Shown: piece after piece, positions 36,972 through 45,506 of the stretch
Layout: the number at the start of each line of letters is the position of its first letter
How positions within the stretch are numbered: the stretch's first letter is position 1
Assembly (NCBI GenBank): GCA_014804965.1
Contig: JAAUYU010000006.1
Span: 51,550-107,752 of the forward strand
Length of the DNA stretch: 56,203 nt
Origin: Desulfovibrio sp.
Lineage (GTDB): Bacteria > Desulfobacterota > Desulfovibrionia > Desulfovibrionales > Desulfovibrionaceae
Direction of reading: 5' to 3'
The notes under the pieces: generated by a model
Databases searched by the model: none
What the model saw: only the letters and a program-made list of their open reading frames with translations
Told to the model about the DNA's origin: nothing
Program-made: the position numbers and the translations under genes

Positions 36972-39109
36972 AGCTCTTAATCGTGGAAAGTCCCGGCAAG
37001 ATTAAGAAGCTCCAGGATATTCTTGGGGCCGAATGGCGCGTAGCTGCATCCTGCGGCCATGTGCGCGACTTGCCGGATAGTGACTATGGCCTGATGCCCC
37101 CCGATTTCACCCTCCGCTATGTGGAAACAAAGCCGGATGTACTCAAAAAGCTGGCCACACTGGTTTCCAGTGCGGACGAGGTATATCTGGCCTCTGACCC
37201 TGACCGTGAAGGCGAAGCCATATCCTGGCATCTCAAGGACGCTCTTCAACTCACGAGCTACAAGCGCGTGACCTATACGGCTATTGCCGCGCAAGAGGTT
37301 ATGGCAGGCATCGCAAGCCCGCGCGATATTGACATGCACCTTGTACACGCTCAGGAGGCGCGCCGCGCACTGGATAGGCTCTGCGGCTACAAGGTGTCTG
37401 GGCCTTTGTCCCGCGCCGTACAGGAAAGCAAAATGTCAGCGGGGCGCGTCCAGAGTCCGGCGGTGCGCCTGGTCGTAGAGCGTGAGCGCGCCATACGGTC
37501 GTTTGTCTCCACCACTCACTATGGCGTGGAACTGGTGTTTGAAGCTGTGGCGAACATCAGTGCGGGCTGGAAGGCAAACTGGTTGCCCAAGGAAGGCTGG
37601 CTCAAGGATGACGAGGAGTATTTTCTCGACCAGTCGCTCGCTGAAAAGATTGCGGCGCTTCGTGTCCTTGAAATCGTGTCCTGTGAGGAAAAGGAAGCCC
37701 GGAAAGCCCCGCCAGCGCCTTTTACCACGTCCACGTTGCAACAGGCTGCGAGCAATGCGCTCAAGCTCAAGCCCAAGGACACGATGGCGATTGCCCAAAA
37801 GCTCTACGAAGCAGGGCATATCACCTACATGCGGACTGATTCCCCGAACCTGAGTGAAACGGCCATTGCCGAAATCCGTGCCTACGCTGACTCCAAGGGA
37901 TGGCCGCTGCCGGACAAGCCCCGGACGTGGAAAAGCAAGGCCGGAGCCCAGGAAGCGCATGAAGCTATCCGGCCAACGCACGTCGAGGTCGAAAGCGCCG
38001 GGGACACCCCTCAGGAAAGAGCCCTGTATGCCCTGATTCGTATCCGCACACTGGCAAGCCAAGTGGCGGATGCGGTCTATGACGTGCGCGTGGCCATGCT
38101 CTCCGGGGACGTGGATGGCAAAACTGCGGTGTTTGAGGCCAAGGGGCGCACCCTGCGCGAGCCGGGGTGGAAAGCGGTGATGGATTCTGACGCCTCTATT
38201 GCCGACGCAGAAGAGGCGGAGCCGGACAATCCCGTACCAGAACTCAAGGCAGGCTGCCAGGCAACCGTGGCCAGCGGCGAAATCAAGACAAAGAAAACCA
38301 AGCCTGCACCCAGGTTCAATGAGGCGTCCCTGATACGGGAAATGGAAAAACGCGGCATTGGCCGTCCGGCAACCTATGCGGCAATCATGGAGAACATTTC
38401 CGGGCGCGAGTATGTCCGCGAGGAAAAGGGCAACCTTGTTCCCACGCCTCGCGGGGAAAAACTGGTGGATGCCCTGGTTGGCTCGTTTGGGTTCCTGGAC
38501 CTCGATTTTACGGGGAAAATGGAAAATCGCCTGGACGACGTGGCCGCCGGAAAGCTCACTTACCAAGAGTGTGTGGAGGATTTTCACACCAAGCTCATGA
38601 CTGAGCTTGACGGCTTCACGGCGGCCCATGCGGTTCCATGCCCGGAATGTGGCGACCGGGAACAGTTCCGCCACGTTTACTCCAAGGAGAAGGGCTGGAA
38701 TTTCTGGGGCTGCAAGGCTTGCGGCTCAAAGTTTACGGACGACAATGGCCGTCCGGGCGCGAAAAAGGAGGCTCCTGAACTTACGGACTACCCCTGCGAA
38801 GTGTGCGGCGAGCCGTTGCTTCGTATCAAGGGAGAAAAGAACGGGCGCGCTTATGACTTCTTCGCCTGCTCCAAGCAGGACTGCGACGCGAAATACGACA
38901 ATGTGGAGGGCAAGCCGGTGAAGCGCGTTCCGCGTCCGGTTACGGAGTTCAAGTGCAAGAAATGCGGCAAGCCCCTCTGTCTGCACGAGGGCACGTCAAA
39001 AGCCGGAAAGCCCTACAAGAAGTTCAGTTGTTCCGGGTATCCCAAGTGCAAGCAAGCATATTGGGTGGCCAATGACGGGACGCCTGATTATGACAACCCC
39101 CTGAAATAA
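36968..39109 (+). CDS. DNA topoisomerase type IA with zinc-finger tail
   Basis: MKLLIVESPGKIKKLQDILG...; YLASDPDREGEAISWHL; ITYMRTDSPNLSETAI; CxxC tail motifs. Confidence 0.95.
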   Translation: MKLLIVESPGKIKKLQDILGAEWRVAASCGHVRDLPDSDYGLMPPDFTLRYVETKPDVLKKLATLVSSADEVYLASDPDREGEAISWHLKDALQLTSYKRVTYTAIAAQEVMAGIASPRDIDMHLVHAQEARRALDRLCGYKVSGPLSRAVQESKMSAGRVQSPAVRLVVERERAIRSFVSTTHYGVELVFEAVANISAGWKANWLPKEGWLKDDEEYFLDQSLAEKIAALRVLEIVSCEEKEARKAPPAPFTTSTLQQAASNALKLKPKDTMAIAQKLYEAGHITYMRTDSPNLSETAIAEIRAYADSKGWPLPDKPRTWKSKAGAQEAHEAIRPTHVEVESAGDTPQERALYALIRIRTLASQVADAVYDVRVAMLSGDVDGKTAVFEAKGRTLREPGWKAVMDSDASIADAEEAEPDNPVPELKAGCQATVASGEIKTKKTKPAPRFNEASLIREMEKRGIGRPATYAAIMENISGREYVREEKGNLVPTPRGEKLVDALVGSFGFLDLDFTGKMENRLDDVAAGKLTYQECVEDFHTKLMTELDGFTAAHAVPCPECGDREQFRHVYSKEKGWNFWGCKACGSKFTDDNGRPGAKKEAPELTDYPCEVCGEPLLRIKGEKNGRAYDFFACSKQDCDAKYDNVEGKPVKRVPRPVTEFKCKKCGKPLCLHEGTSKAGKPYKKFSCSGYPKCKQAYWVANDGTPDYDNPLK

Positions 39110-39118
39110 GGAGATACC

Positions 39119-39997
39119 ATGTCTGGTTTCATGACATCCACCACGGCCTTGAAAATTTTTGAAGTGGCAAGTGACAAAATCGATGCGGAAAAGGTGCGCC
39201 AGCACGGTTTTTCGGACGCGCCACGCCCGGACGGGAAGCGCGCCGGATGGGTCGGCCTTGGAGATCCACTGGATACGGACTTCGCCTTCGGCATCGGCCA
39301 CGGGCAGTTCCTGGCCTTTTCCCTGCGCGTCGATGAGCGGAAGCCCTCGGCGGCTGCTATCAAGATTCGCCTGGCCGAAGCCTTGAAAAACGAGGCTGCC
39401 ACCAATGATGGCAAGGTTTCCGGCAAGCGCAAGAAAGAGCTCAAGGAGGCCATTACCGCCTCAGTCACCGCCAAGGCGGACTTCATCCCCACGCTGGTTG
39501 ACTGCATCCTGGATATGGACGCCAAGCGCCTTTATGTGTCCACAACCTCGGACGCCCTTCTGGCCATCCTGCTTGACCTGTTCCAAAAGACGTTCGGCGT
39601 TACGCCTCAGGCGGTGATGGCCAATGCCGATATGGCCGCACTCTTTGCGCGCATTTTCCACGAGGACGTCACGCTCAATGGCGTGACGTATTTTGCGGAC
39701 GCCTACACCGTCACTCTGGACACGCCGGAACAGGCGGAAGCGAAGGCAAAGGTTGCCGTGGCCAATTCCCAGGGCGCGGTGGCCACAGCGCTCTCGGATG
39801 GGCTGCATATCCGCAAGATGGCGCTCAAAGCATCCGAGGACGGGCAGGAAGTGGCGTTTACCGTCGCTGATGACCTGGCTATCACGGGCCTCAAGCTCCC
39901 CAAGGGAGAAAAAGGGGACGAAGCGGACGCTACTTTTCTGCTCAAGGCGGATGCCTGCGCCTTTGCCGCGCGCGTAGTGGAAGCCTTGGGAAAATAA
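39119..39997 (+). CDS. rdgC: RdgC-like recombination-associated protein
   Basis: HGFSDAPRPDGKRAGWVGLGDPLD...KRKKELKEAITASVTAKADFIPTLVDCILDMDAKRLYV. Confidence 0.75.
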   Translation: MSGFMTSTTALKIFEVASDKIDAEKVRQHGFSDAPRPDGKRAGWVGLGDPLDTDFAFGIGHGQFLAFSLRVDERKPSAAAIKIRLAEALKNEAATNDGKVSGKRKKELKEAITASVTAKADFIPTLVDCILDMDAKRLYVSTTSDALLAILLDLFQKTFGVTPQAVMANADMAALFARIFHEDVTLNGVTYFADAYTVTLDTPEQAEAKAKVAVANSQGAVATALSDGLHIRKMALKASEDGQEVAFTVADDLAITGLKLPKGEKGDEADATFLLKADACAFAARVVEALGK

Positions 39998-40015
39998 CGA
40001 ATCCGTAACCGCTCG

Positions 40016-40039
40016 GGGGCCGGGCGAATGCCTGGCCCC
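40016..40039 (+). terminator. Terminator-like hairpin between rdgC and the shufflon gene
   Basis: GGGGCCGGGC-GAAT-GCCTGGCCCC followed by TTT. Confidence 0.6.
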
Positions 40040-40054
40040 TTTATGGAGTATCCG

Positions 40055-40579
40055 ATGAAAAGATTACTGGCATCCCTCCTGGGCACTTGGCTTATTTCCC
40101 TTGCCGCGCTTATTCCTGCCTTTGGGGCCGACTCCACCAGCTTTGACCCCACAACGGTCCAGGTGAAGGCAAAAGGGAGTGGTGGTGTGCCCGTCGGCAC
40201 TATCGTTGCGTGGCCCGTTGCCAAGAATCCTTCCGATATGTCTAACTGGCTGGAATGCAACGGACAATCCATATCGCAGAGTGCCTTCCCGGAACTGTTC
40301 GCGGTTACGGGCGCGAAAGTCCCGGACCTTCGAGGCTATTTTCTCAGGGGCTATGGTGGGAAAAGCGCGGGGCTCGGAGTCCATCAAGACGACGCTATCC
40401 TGGATCATCAGCACACTACCAGCCGTGGTAACTGGACTGGTGATAATCTGCCCTATTTCCAAGGGGCCGGGGTGCAACAGGGGACGCACACCACTAACGG
40501 CGTAGTCGGAGCCAGGACAGCGAGCGAGAATAGGCCCGTCAACAAGGCCGTGCGTTATCTAATCCGAGCCCGTCCGTAA
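40055..40579 (+). CDS. Secreted phage tail-collar-domain-like protein; constant N-region plus expressed shufflon cassette 1
   Basis: Signal peptide MKRLLASLLGTWLISLAALIPAFGA; VPVGTIVAWPVAKNPSDMSNWLECNGQSISQSAFPELFAVTGAKVPDLRGYFLRG. Confidence 0.85.
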   Translation: MKRLLASLLGTWLISLAALIPAFGADSTSFDPTTVQVKAKGSGGVPVGTIVAWPVAKNPSDMSNWLECNGQSISQSAFPELFAVTGAKVPDLRGYFLRGYGGKSAGLGVHQDDAILDHQHTTSRGNWTGDNLPYFQGAGVQQGTHTTNGVVGARTASENRPVNKAVRYLIRARP

Positions 40580-40912
40580 TTACGGACGGGAACGAATCAA
40601 ATACCGAACTGATTTATTAATTGGCCGAACTTCATTGGCAACCGGGACAATTCTGGAGGCGTCAAAATATATATCCGCACCCTTGTAATTTCCACCGTCA
40701 AGGTTGTCAGATGATGGTTTTTTTGTAAAAGGCCCATCCGCATCCGTTGGCGTCCATCCTTGAAATACAGCACCGAATTTTCCTTTAATATTTCTAATGG
40801 CGTCGCCTTGGGGCGTTCCAAGGGCAGCACTGTTTCCGCCAAGTCCCCGAAGGAAGTAGCCCCGCAAATCGGGAACTTGGCCGCCTACAAGCGCAAACAG
40901 TTCCGGGAAGGC
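40580..40912 (-). other. Silent cassette 2: AFPELFALVGGQVPDLRGYFLRGLGG...VNEVRPINKSVRYLIRSRP
   Basis: Starts at the 17-bp site, open to TAA, no signal peptide. Confidence 0.82.
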
Positions 40913-40933
40913 GCGGTAGGCCAAAAAAGTCAT

Positions 40934-41254
40934 TTAGGGACGTGCGCGAATAAGGTAGCGTACAGCCTTATTTATGGGACGATTCTCTGTGGTTAGCTCA
41001 TATTCAGCGGCCCCCGAATATTTCACTCCGTACTTCGTAAAGTCCCCTGAGTGTGAATAATCAAGAAATGCTCCGTATCCTCCCCCGTAATAGCCAGTTC
41101 CGTTCACAACTTTGCCAACGGGATGCGTATGCTTAGGCTTTTCTGCATCCTGCTGAACTCCCAAGGCAGCACTCTTTCCCCCATAGCCCCTGAGAAAATA
41201 TCCCCGAAGGTCCGGGACTTTTGCGCCAGTAACCGCAAACAGTTCCGGGAAGGC
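40934..41254 (-). other. Silent cassette 3: AFPELFAVTGAKVPDLRGYFLRGYGG...ENRPINKAVRYLIRARP
   Basis: As above. Confidence 0.82.
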
Positions 41255-41307
41255 GCGAGCGCGAATCCAAATGATACGGCTACCCACAGTTTCGGATAAA
41301 ATTGCTC

Positions 41308-41640
41308 CTAAGGTTTTGAACGAATTAAATATCGAATATTCATATATGAAGTATTTAGTGGAAGATATAATTTATTCCCCGAGACTATCATTGTAGATGT
41401 CGTAGGAGGATTACCGTTTTCATATTTAAATTCCCATCTTCTTCTATCAGAATAACATCCATTTTTAAAACAATATTTTTTGCCATTTTGATAAAAGCAA
41501 ATTTGTCCCGTTGCTGAGTCCAATTCTTCCAGAGAAATAGTTGATTGAGGTTCAATGCTTCCGGGAGTACCAGATTTTAATGTTTTATTACGAAAATCCG
41601 GTACCTTGTTACCGACAACCGCAAACAGTTCCGGGAAGGC
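41308..41640 (-). other. Silent cassette 4, divergent and AT-rich: AFPELFAVVGNKVPDFRNKTLKSGTPGSIEPQ...MNIRYLIRSKP
   Basis: Continuous frame from the 17-bp site to TAG. Confidence 0.78.
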
Positions 41641-41661
41641 ATGAGTTCGAAGTTCAAGCGC

Positions 41662-42015
41662 TTATGGACGTGCACGAATAAGATAACGCACGGCTTTATT
41701 GATAGGCCTATTTTCGTTTGCTGTGGGAACCTGACGCGAAGCGTTAAAATCTAGAGTTTCTACTCTTTCTGACCCATCAAGCATACCATCCGCCTTAAGT
41801 CCTACATCTTGTATTAACTTTCTGTTTATAACGCCAGTTGCTTGGGTATTTGTATAAAAAGTTGTGCTCCATACTGGCATTGATCCTGTAATATTCCGTA
41901 TGGCGTCTCCTTGACTTACCCCCAAAGCAGCGCTGTTTCCACCTAGGCCGCGTAGAAAGTACCCCCGCAAGTCCGGGACTTTCGCGCCCGTAACCGCGAA
42001 CAGTTCCGGGAAGGC
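41662..42015 (-). other. Silent cassette 5: AFPELFAVTGAKVPDLRGYFLRGLGGNSAALG...ENRPINKAVRYLIRARP
   Basis: As above. Confidence 0.82.
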
Positions 42016-42036
42016 GCGGACGCGAACCCAAAGCGC

Positions 42037-42378
42037 TCATGGACGTGCACGAATAAGATAACGCACGGCTTTATTGAGGGGCCTATTTTCATTGGCTGTT
42101 GGCACAACACGGGCCGCACTGAAATTCATATGACGTGCCGTTGCCGAAGGATAAAATCCTCCATCATTCGCATATTTATAGGTAGCAAATGCTCCTGACT
42201 CTGGATTCCCACCGACATTAGTAGATGGTGGCATACGTCCCATGTCACCTTCAATATTGCGAATGGCATCACCTTGAGAGACGCCTAAAGCTGCGCTGTT
42301 GCCCCCCAGCCCCCGCAGGAAATACCCTCTCAGGTCAGGTACGCGATTGCCTACAACCGCGAACAGTTCCGGGAAGGC
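42037..42378 (-). other. Silent cassette 6: AFPELFAVVGNRVPDLRGYFLRGLGGNSAALG...ENRPLNKAVRYLIRARP
   Basis: As above; outermost cassette. Confidence 0.82.
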
Positions 42379-42425
42379 AGAACCTTGACGAGAAAGCGTT
42401 GCTGGCCATTGAAATAGCACTCGCC

Positions 42426-42460
42426 GAAATGGCCTCCCTGGGGTTCAGGGAGGCCATTTC
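42426..42460. terminator. Strong bidirectional hairpin closing the shufflon
   Basis: GAAATGGCCTCCCTG-GGGTT-CAGGGAGGCCATTTC, perfect 15-bp stem. Confidence 0.8.
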
Positions 42461-42464
42461 TTTG

Positions 42465-42881
42465 TCAGTCGATAGCGGCAAAGATTTTCCGCGCGGACTT
42501 GTTACCGCAGTAGGTCACATATTCTTGTAACCTTTCATAATGCTCACAGAAAAGCTCGCTCTGATGCTTGGCTGCCAGGGTGCTGAACGCGAATATGCAA
42601 GCCGTAATTCCTGCTTCTTTTGCTGTCATGGTAGCTTTGTACCCATTGGGGCTGACAAGCTCATAAAATTCTCTCGCCCCTGGGGTCATGTAAAAACCTC
42701 CATTGCTCAAATCGTAATAGCTCCACACTCCCCCGTCGTAATCCGGGCACAAGTGGCGCATATACGCATATACCGCCATTTCAAGGGGGGTGGCCTGGTA
42801 TCCAAAATGGCGCGTGATGACTTCCAGCATCTTTTCGGACGGGACGAGGGCTTCAGTGATAAGGGTGGTTTCCTGACTCAA
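42465..42881 (-). CDS. klcA: KlcA/ArdB-family antirestriction protein
   Basis: PLEMAVYAYMRHLCPDYDGGVWSYYDLSNGGFYMTP...GYKATMTAKEAGITACIFAFSTLA. Confidence 0.92.
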   Translation of the reverse strand: MSQETTLITEALVPSEKMLEVITRHFGYQATPLEMAVYAYMRHLCPDYDGGVWSYYDLSNGGFYMTPGAREFYELVSPNGYKATMTAKEAGITACIFAFSTLAAKHQSELFCEHYERLQEYVTYCGNKSARKIFAAID

Positions 42882-43006
42882 GGCAATTTCTCCTTTTGGA
42901 GTAGCCCAGCATTTTCGAGCTGGGGGAAAAGGGTTTTGCCGAAAGCGAGCCCTTTGCCCCAGCTCGATTATGGGCGCAGCCGATGAGAAGATAAAACGCT
43001 ACGGGT

Positions 43007-43146
43007 CTGCTTCCGTGACAGGACGCCAGCCGGCGGCGGATGTTGCTGCGGAAGCGAGTACACAAGTGCACGGAGCTGCACAAAGAAACAGCCGCCGCTG
43101 GCCAGGACTGGCGCGGAAGTTGCGCCTGAGGGCGCACCCGGAAGCG
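43007..43146. ncRNA. Structured non-coding element A, upstream of klcA
   Basis: GCTTCCG...CGGAAGC pairing, hairpin TGCGCC/GGCGCA; shared segments with 49486-49631. Confidence 0.5.
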
Positions 43147-43151
43147 TTTTC

Positions 43152-44243
43152 TTAAATCCCCGGCAGAGGCTTCGTGTCGCTCTTTGCGTCCAAGCTCAAT
43201 AGATCAGGAGCGGCTTCAACCGCAGCCCGTTTTTGCGCTTCCTGGACGTGCTGATATGTCCGTAAAATCATGGAAGCATCCGTGTGGCCCATGAGTGACG
43301 CAACACTTCCGATGTCGGCGCTTCCTGCGAGGGCGTATGTGGCGAAGGCGTGTCGTAGGTCATAAGGGCGGATTCGGCGCTCTATCCCTGCGCGCGTCAA
43401 GGCCGTATGCCACGCCCGGCAAATACTTCTTAATGGACGGCCTCCCCAGGATATGACGTATGAAATCCCCAAGGCTTCGTCGTGTTCATGCCATGCGCGC
43501 ATGAGCCTGATAAGCCCTTTTCTGATGGGAATATCTCGTCCTTCTTCGCGGTTATTCTTTGCTGCGCATGGCATACGAAGCATGGCAGTTGAAAAGTCAA
43601 CGTCTTTCCACTCCAAGCGGAAGAGCTCACTTGGCCCGATGCGCGGGCCTGCGAAAAGCCCCAAAATCACGACTCGCTGAACGTGCGGGGCGGCTGCTGA
43701 CAAAATGGCACGCGCCTCCGCTGGAGTAGGAGGTGCAATGCGCCGGGATTTGGAACGGGGCAACCGTAAATCCCGAAGTGGATTATTTTCAAGGAGCCCA
43801 TTTCTGACGGCCCAGTTCAACGCCGCTCTCAAAATACTCACACGTCGATAAATCGTGGTTAGAGCAATGCCTCGCTCTTGCTGGGCTTGGGAAAAATTAA
43901 GGATGTCCTGGCGGTCGAGGTGCGCCGATTCACGTTTTCCAAAAGCGGCAAGGATATGGCTTGCGTGGTATTGTGACTGTCTCCGTGTGATGTCGTTTGC
44001 CTCTGAATTGATGAAGTATGCCTCAAGGAGTTCTCCTACTTTGAGCCGCTTGGTTTTCTGTTTTTTTAGCCGGGCGCGCCGAAGTAAGGCCTTTTCTTTT
44101 GCCGCAAGCTCTGCCTGTGTCCTATCAAACGTGGCAGCTTCATTCTCAGTACAGAATGATTTTGTGTGCTTCTTTCCCGTCCAAGGATTTTTCCAGGTAA
44201 CGACCCACGGTTGTTTTTTGTACTCGTGAAATCTAAGCCCCAT
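43152..44243 (-). CDS. Tyrosine recombinase, candidate shufflon invertase
   Basis: GPRIGPSELFRLEWKDVD; RPYDLRHAFATYAL; LMGHTDASMILRTYQHV; next to the array. Confidence 0.85.
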   Translation of the reverse strand: MGLRFHEYKKQPWVVTWKNPWTGKKHTKSFCTENEAATFDRTQAELAAKEKALLRRARLKKQKTKRLKVGELLEAYFINSEANDITRRQSQYHASHILAAFGKRESAHLDRQDILNFSQAQQERGIALTTIYRRVSILRAALNWAVRNGLLENNPLRDLRLPRSKSRRIAPPTPAEARAILSAAAPHVQRVVILGLFAGPRIGPSELFRLEWKDVDFSTAMLRMPCAAKNNREEGRDIPIRKGLIRLMRAWHEHDEALGISYVISWGGRPLRSICRAWHTALTRAGIERRIRPYDLRHAFATYALAGSADIGSVASLMGHTDASMILRTYQHVQEAQKRAAVEAAPDLLSLDAKSDTKPLPGI

Positions 44244-44349
44244 CCAATTTTCTCCTTTTTTTATGTGAAAAAATATTTACTTTTTTATTTTTTCATATAA
44301 TAATATTTTCATTGTTTTACTGAAAAAAATATTTATGGATGGAGGAACT

Positions 44350-45105
44350 ATGTACACTTGCGCGGTGGCGAACCAAAAAGGCGGCGTTGGAAAGACGACG
44401 ACAACGCATAATCTGGGGATGGCTTTAGGCAAGGAACATCATGTCCTGCTTATTGACCTGGATGCCCAGGGAAACTTGACGGATGCTTGCGGACTGGAGG
44501 CTTCGGATTTACGGGCAACGGCATATGAAGTGCTTGACGGGGCGGTAAGGCTTTCTGAGGCGGTTAGCCAACTTGCCCCTAATCTTGATTTGTTACCTGC
44601 TGGCCGGAACTTGGCTGTCGCAGAATTGGCTTTCGCCTCAAGACTTGGGCGCGAGAACTTATTGAAAAAAGCCTTGGCCGAAAAGGCTTATGACGTGGTG
44701 CTGATTGACTGCCCGCCAAGCCTCGGCCTGTTGACGGTCAATGCTCTTAATGCCGCTAACGGGGTACTTATTCCCGTCCAGGCGGAATACTATGCTCTCG
44801 CTGGCTTGGATTTGATCCAGGAAACGATGCAAGGGGTCATCGACAATCTCAATCCGGGCCTCGGCCTTCTTGGAATTTTGTTGACCTTTTATGATGGCAG
44901 GAAATCTTTGAACCGAGACGTGGCTTCGGGCTTAGCGGAACGGTGGGGAGACCAGGTTTTTAATGTCCGCATACGGGACAATGTTGCCTTGGCGGAAGCC
45001 CCGAGCAATGGCCAAAGCGTTTTCGAGTACCGCGCGAAAAGCTATGGGTCGGCTGACTACGCGGCACTTGCCAAAGAGTTTGAGGACAGGATAAAAAACA
45101 AATAA
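44350..45105 (+). CDS. parA: ParA-family partition ATPase
   Basis: CAVANQKGGVGKTTTTHNLGMAL; LLIDLDAQGNLTDACG. Confidence 0.95.
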   Translation: MYTCAVANQKGGVGKTTTTHNLGMALGKEHHVLLIDLDAQGNLTDACGLEASDLRATAYEVLDGAVRLSEAVSQLAPNLDLLPAGRNLAVAELAFASRLGRENLLKKALAEKAYDVVLIDCPPSLGLLTVNALNAANGVLIPVQAEYYALAGLDLIQETMQGVIDNLNPGLGLLGILLTFYDGRKSLNRDVASGLAERWGDQVFNVRIRDNVALAEAPSNGQSVFEYRAKSYGSADYAALAKEFEDRIKNK

Positions 45106-45147
45106 ACATTTTTTCATGGAAATATTTATTTCCATAAGGATATAACT

Positions 45148-45450
45148 ATGGGACTCGGTGAAAAAGGGAAAAAGAGGATGGCAGGTGCGCCCAAGGTGGA
45201 TGACCTTTTCCGGCCCACGGTAAAGGATGACCCGGTGGAGCAGCCTCTGGCTCAAGAGGATAATGCCAAGAAAATTGGACGCCCCAAGGGCGAGGCCACC
45301 AAGGCCAAGACGTTCAGCCTTCCCTTGGAGTTGAACCAGCGTCTTAGGCGATATGCCTTTGAGCGCGAATGTAGCGAGGTGGATGTGGTGCGGGCAGCCT
45401 TGGAGGAATATTTAGACCGGGTAGAGCAAGAGCTACCCATTTCCAGTTGA
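45148..45450 (+). CDS. RHH-type partner of ParA
   Basis: C-terminal FSLPLELNQRLRRYAFERECSEVDVVRAALEEYLD. Confidence 0.75.
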   Translation: MGLGEKGKKRMAGAPKVDDLFRPTVKDDPVEQPLAQEDNAKKIGRPKGEATKAKTFSLPLELNQRLRRYAFERECSEVDVVRAALEEYLDRVEQELPISS

Positions 45451-45506
45451 GTTCCCGTTTGGCTTAGTGTATAAAATATCTGGCTATCAGTATGAAAGGA
45501 GAATTT

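Larger units (their letters stand above)
40283..42378. repeat. Shufflon-like array: six 17-bp sites and six C-terminal cassettes (1 plus-strand, 5 minus-strand)
   Basis: GCCTTCCCGGAACTGTT at + 40283-40299 and minus 40896-40912, 41238-41254, 41624-41640, 41999-42015, 42362-42378. Confidence 0.88.

Noticed and set aside
37436-38674. 412-aa minus-strand ORF
   Set aside because: Shadow ORF opposite topoisomerase IA.
40760-40996. 78-aa plus-strand ORF within cassettes 2/3
   Set aside because: Antisense to silent cassettes; no independent support.
40283-42378. Possible CRISPR array or simple tandem duplication
   Set aside because: Repeats are ~350 bp apart, in mixed orientation, and coding in frame; CRISPR spacing is absent and the abrupt 5' divergence does not fit simple duplication.
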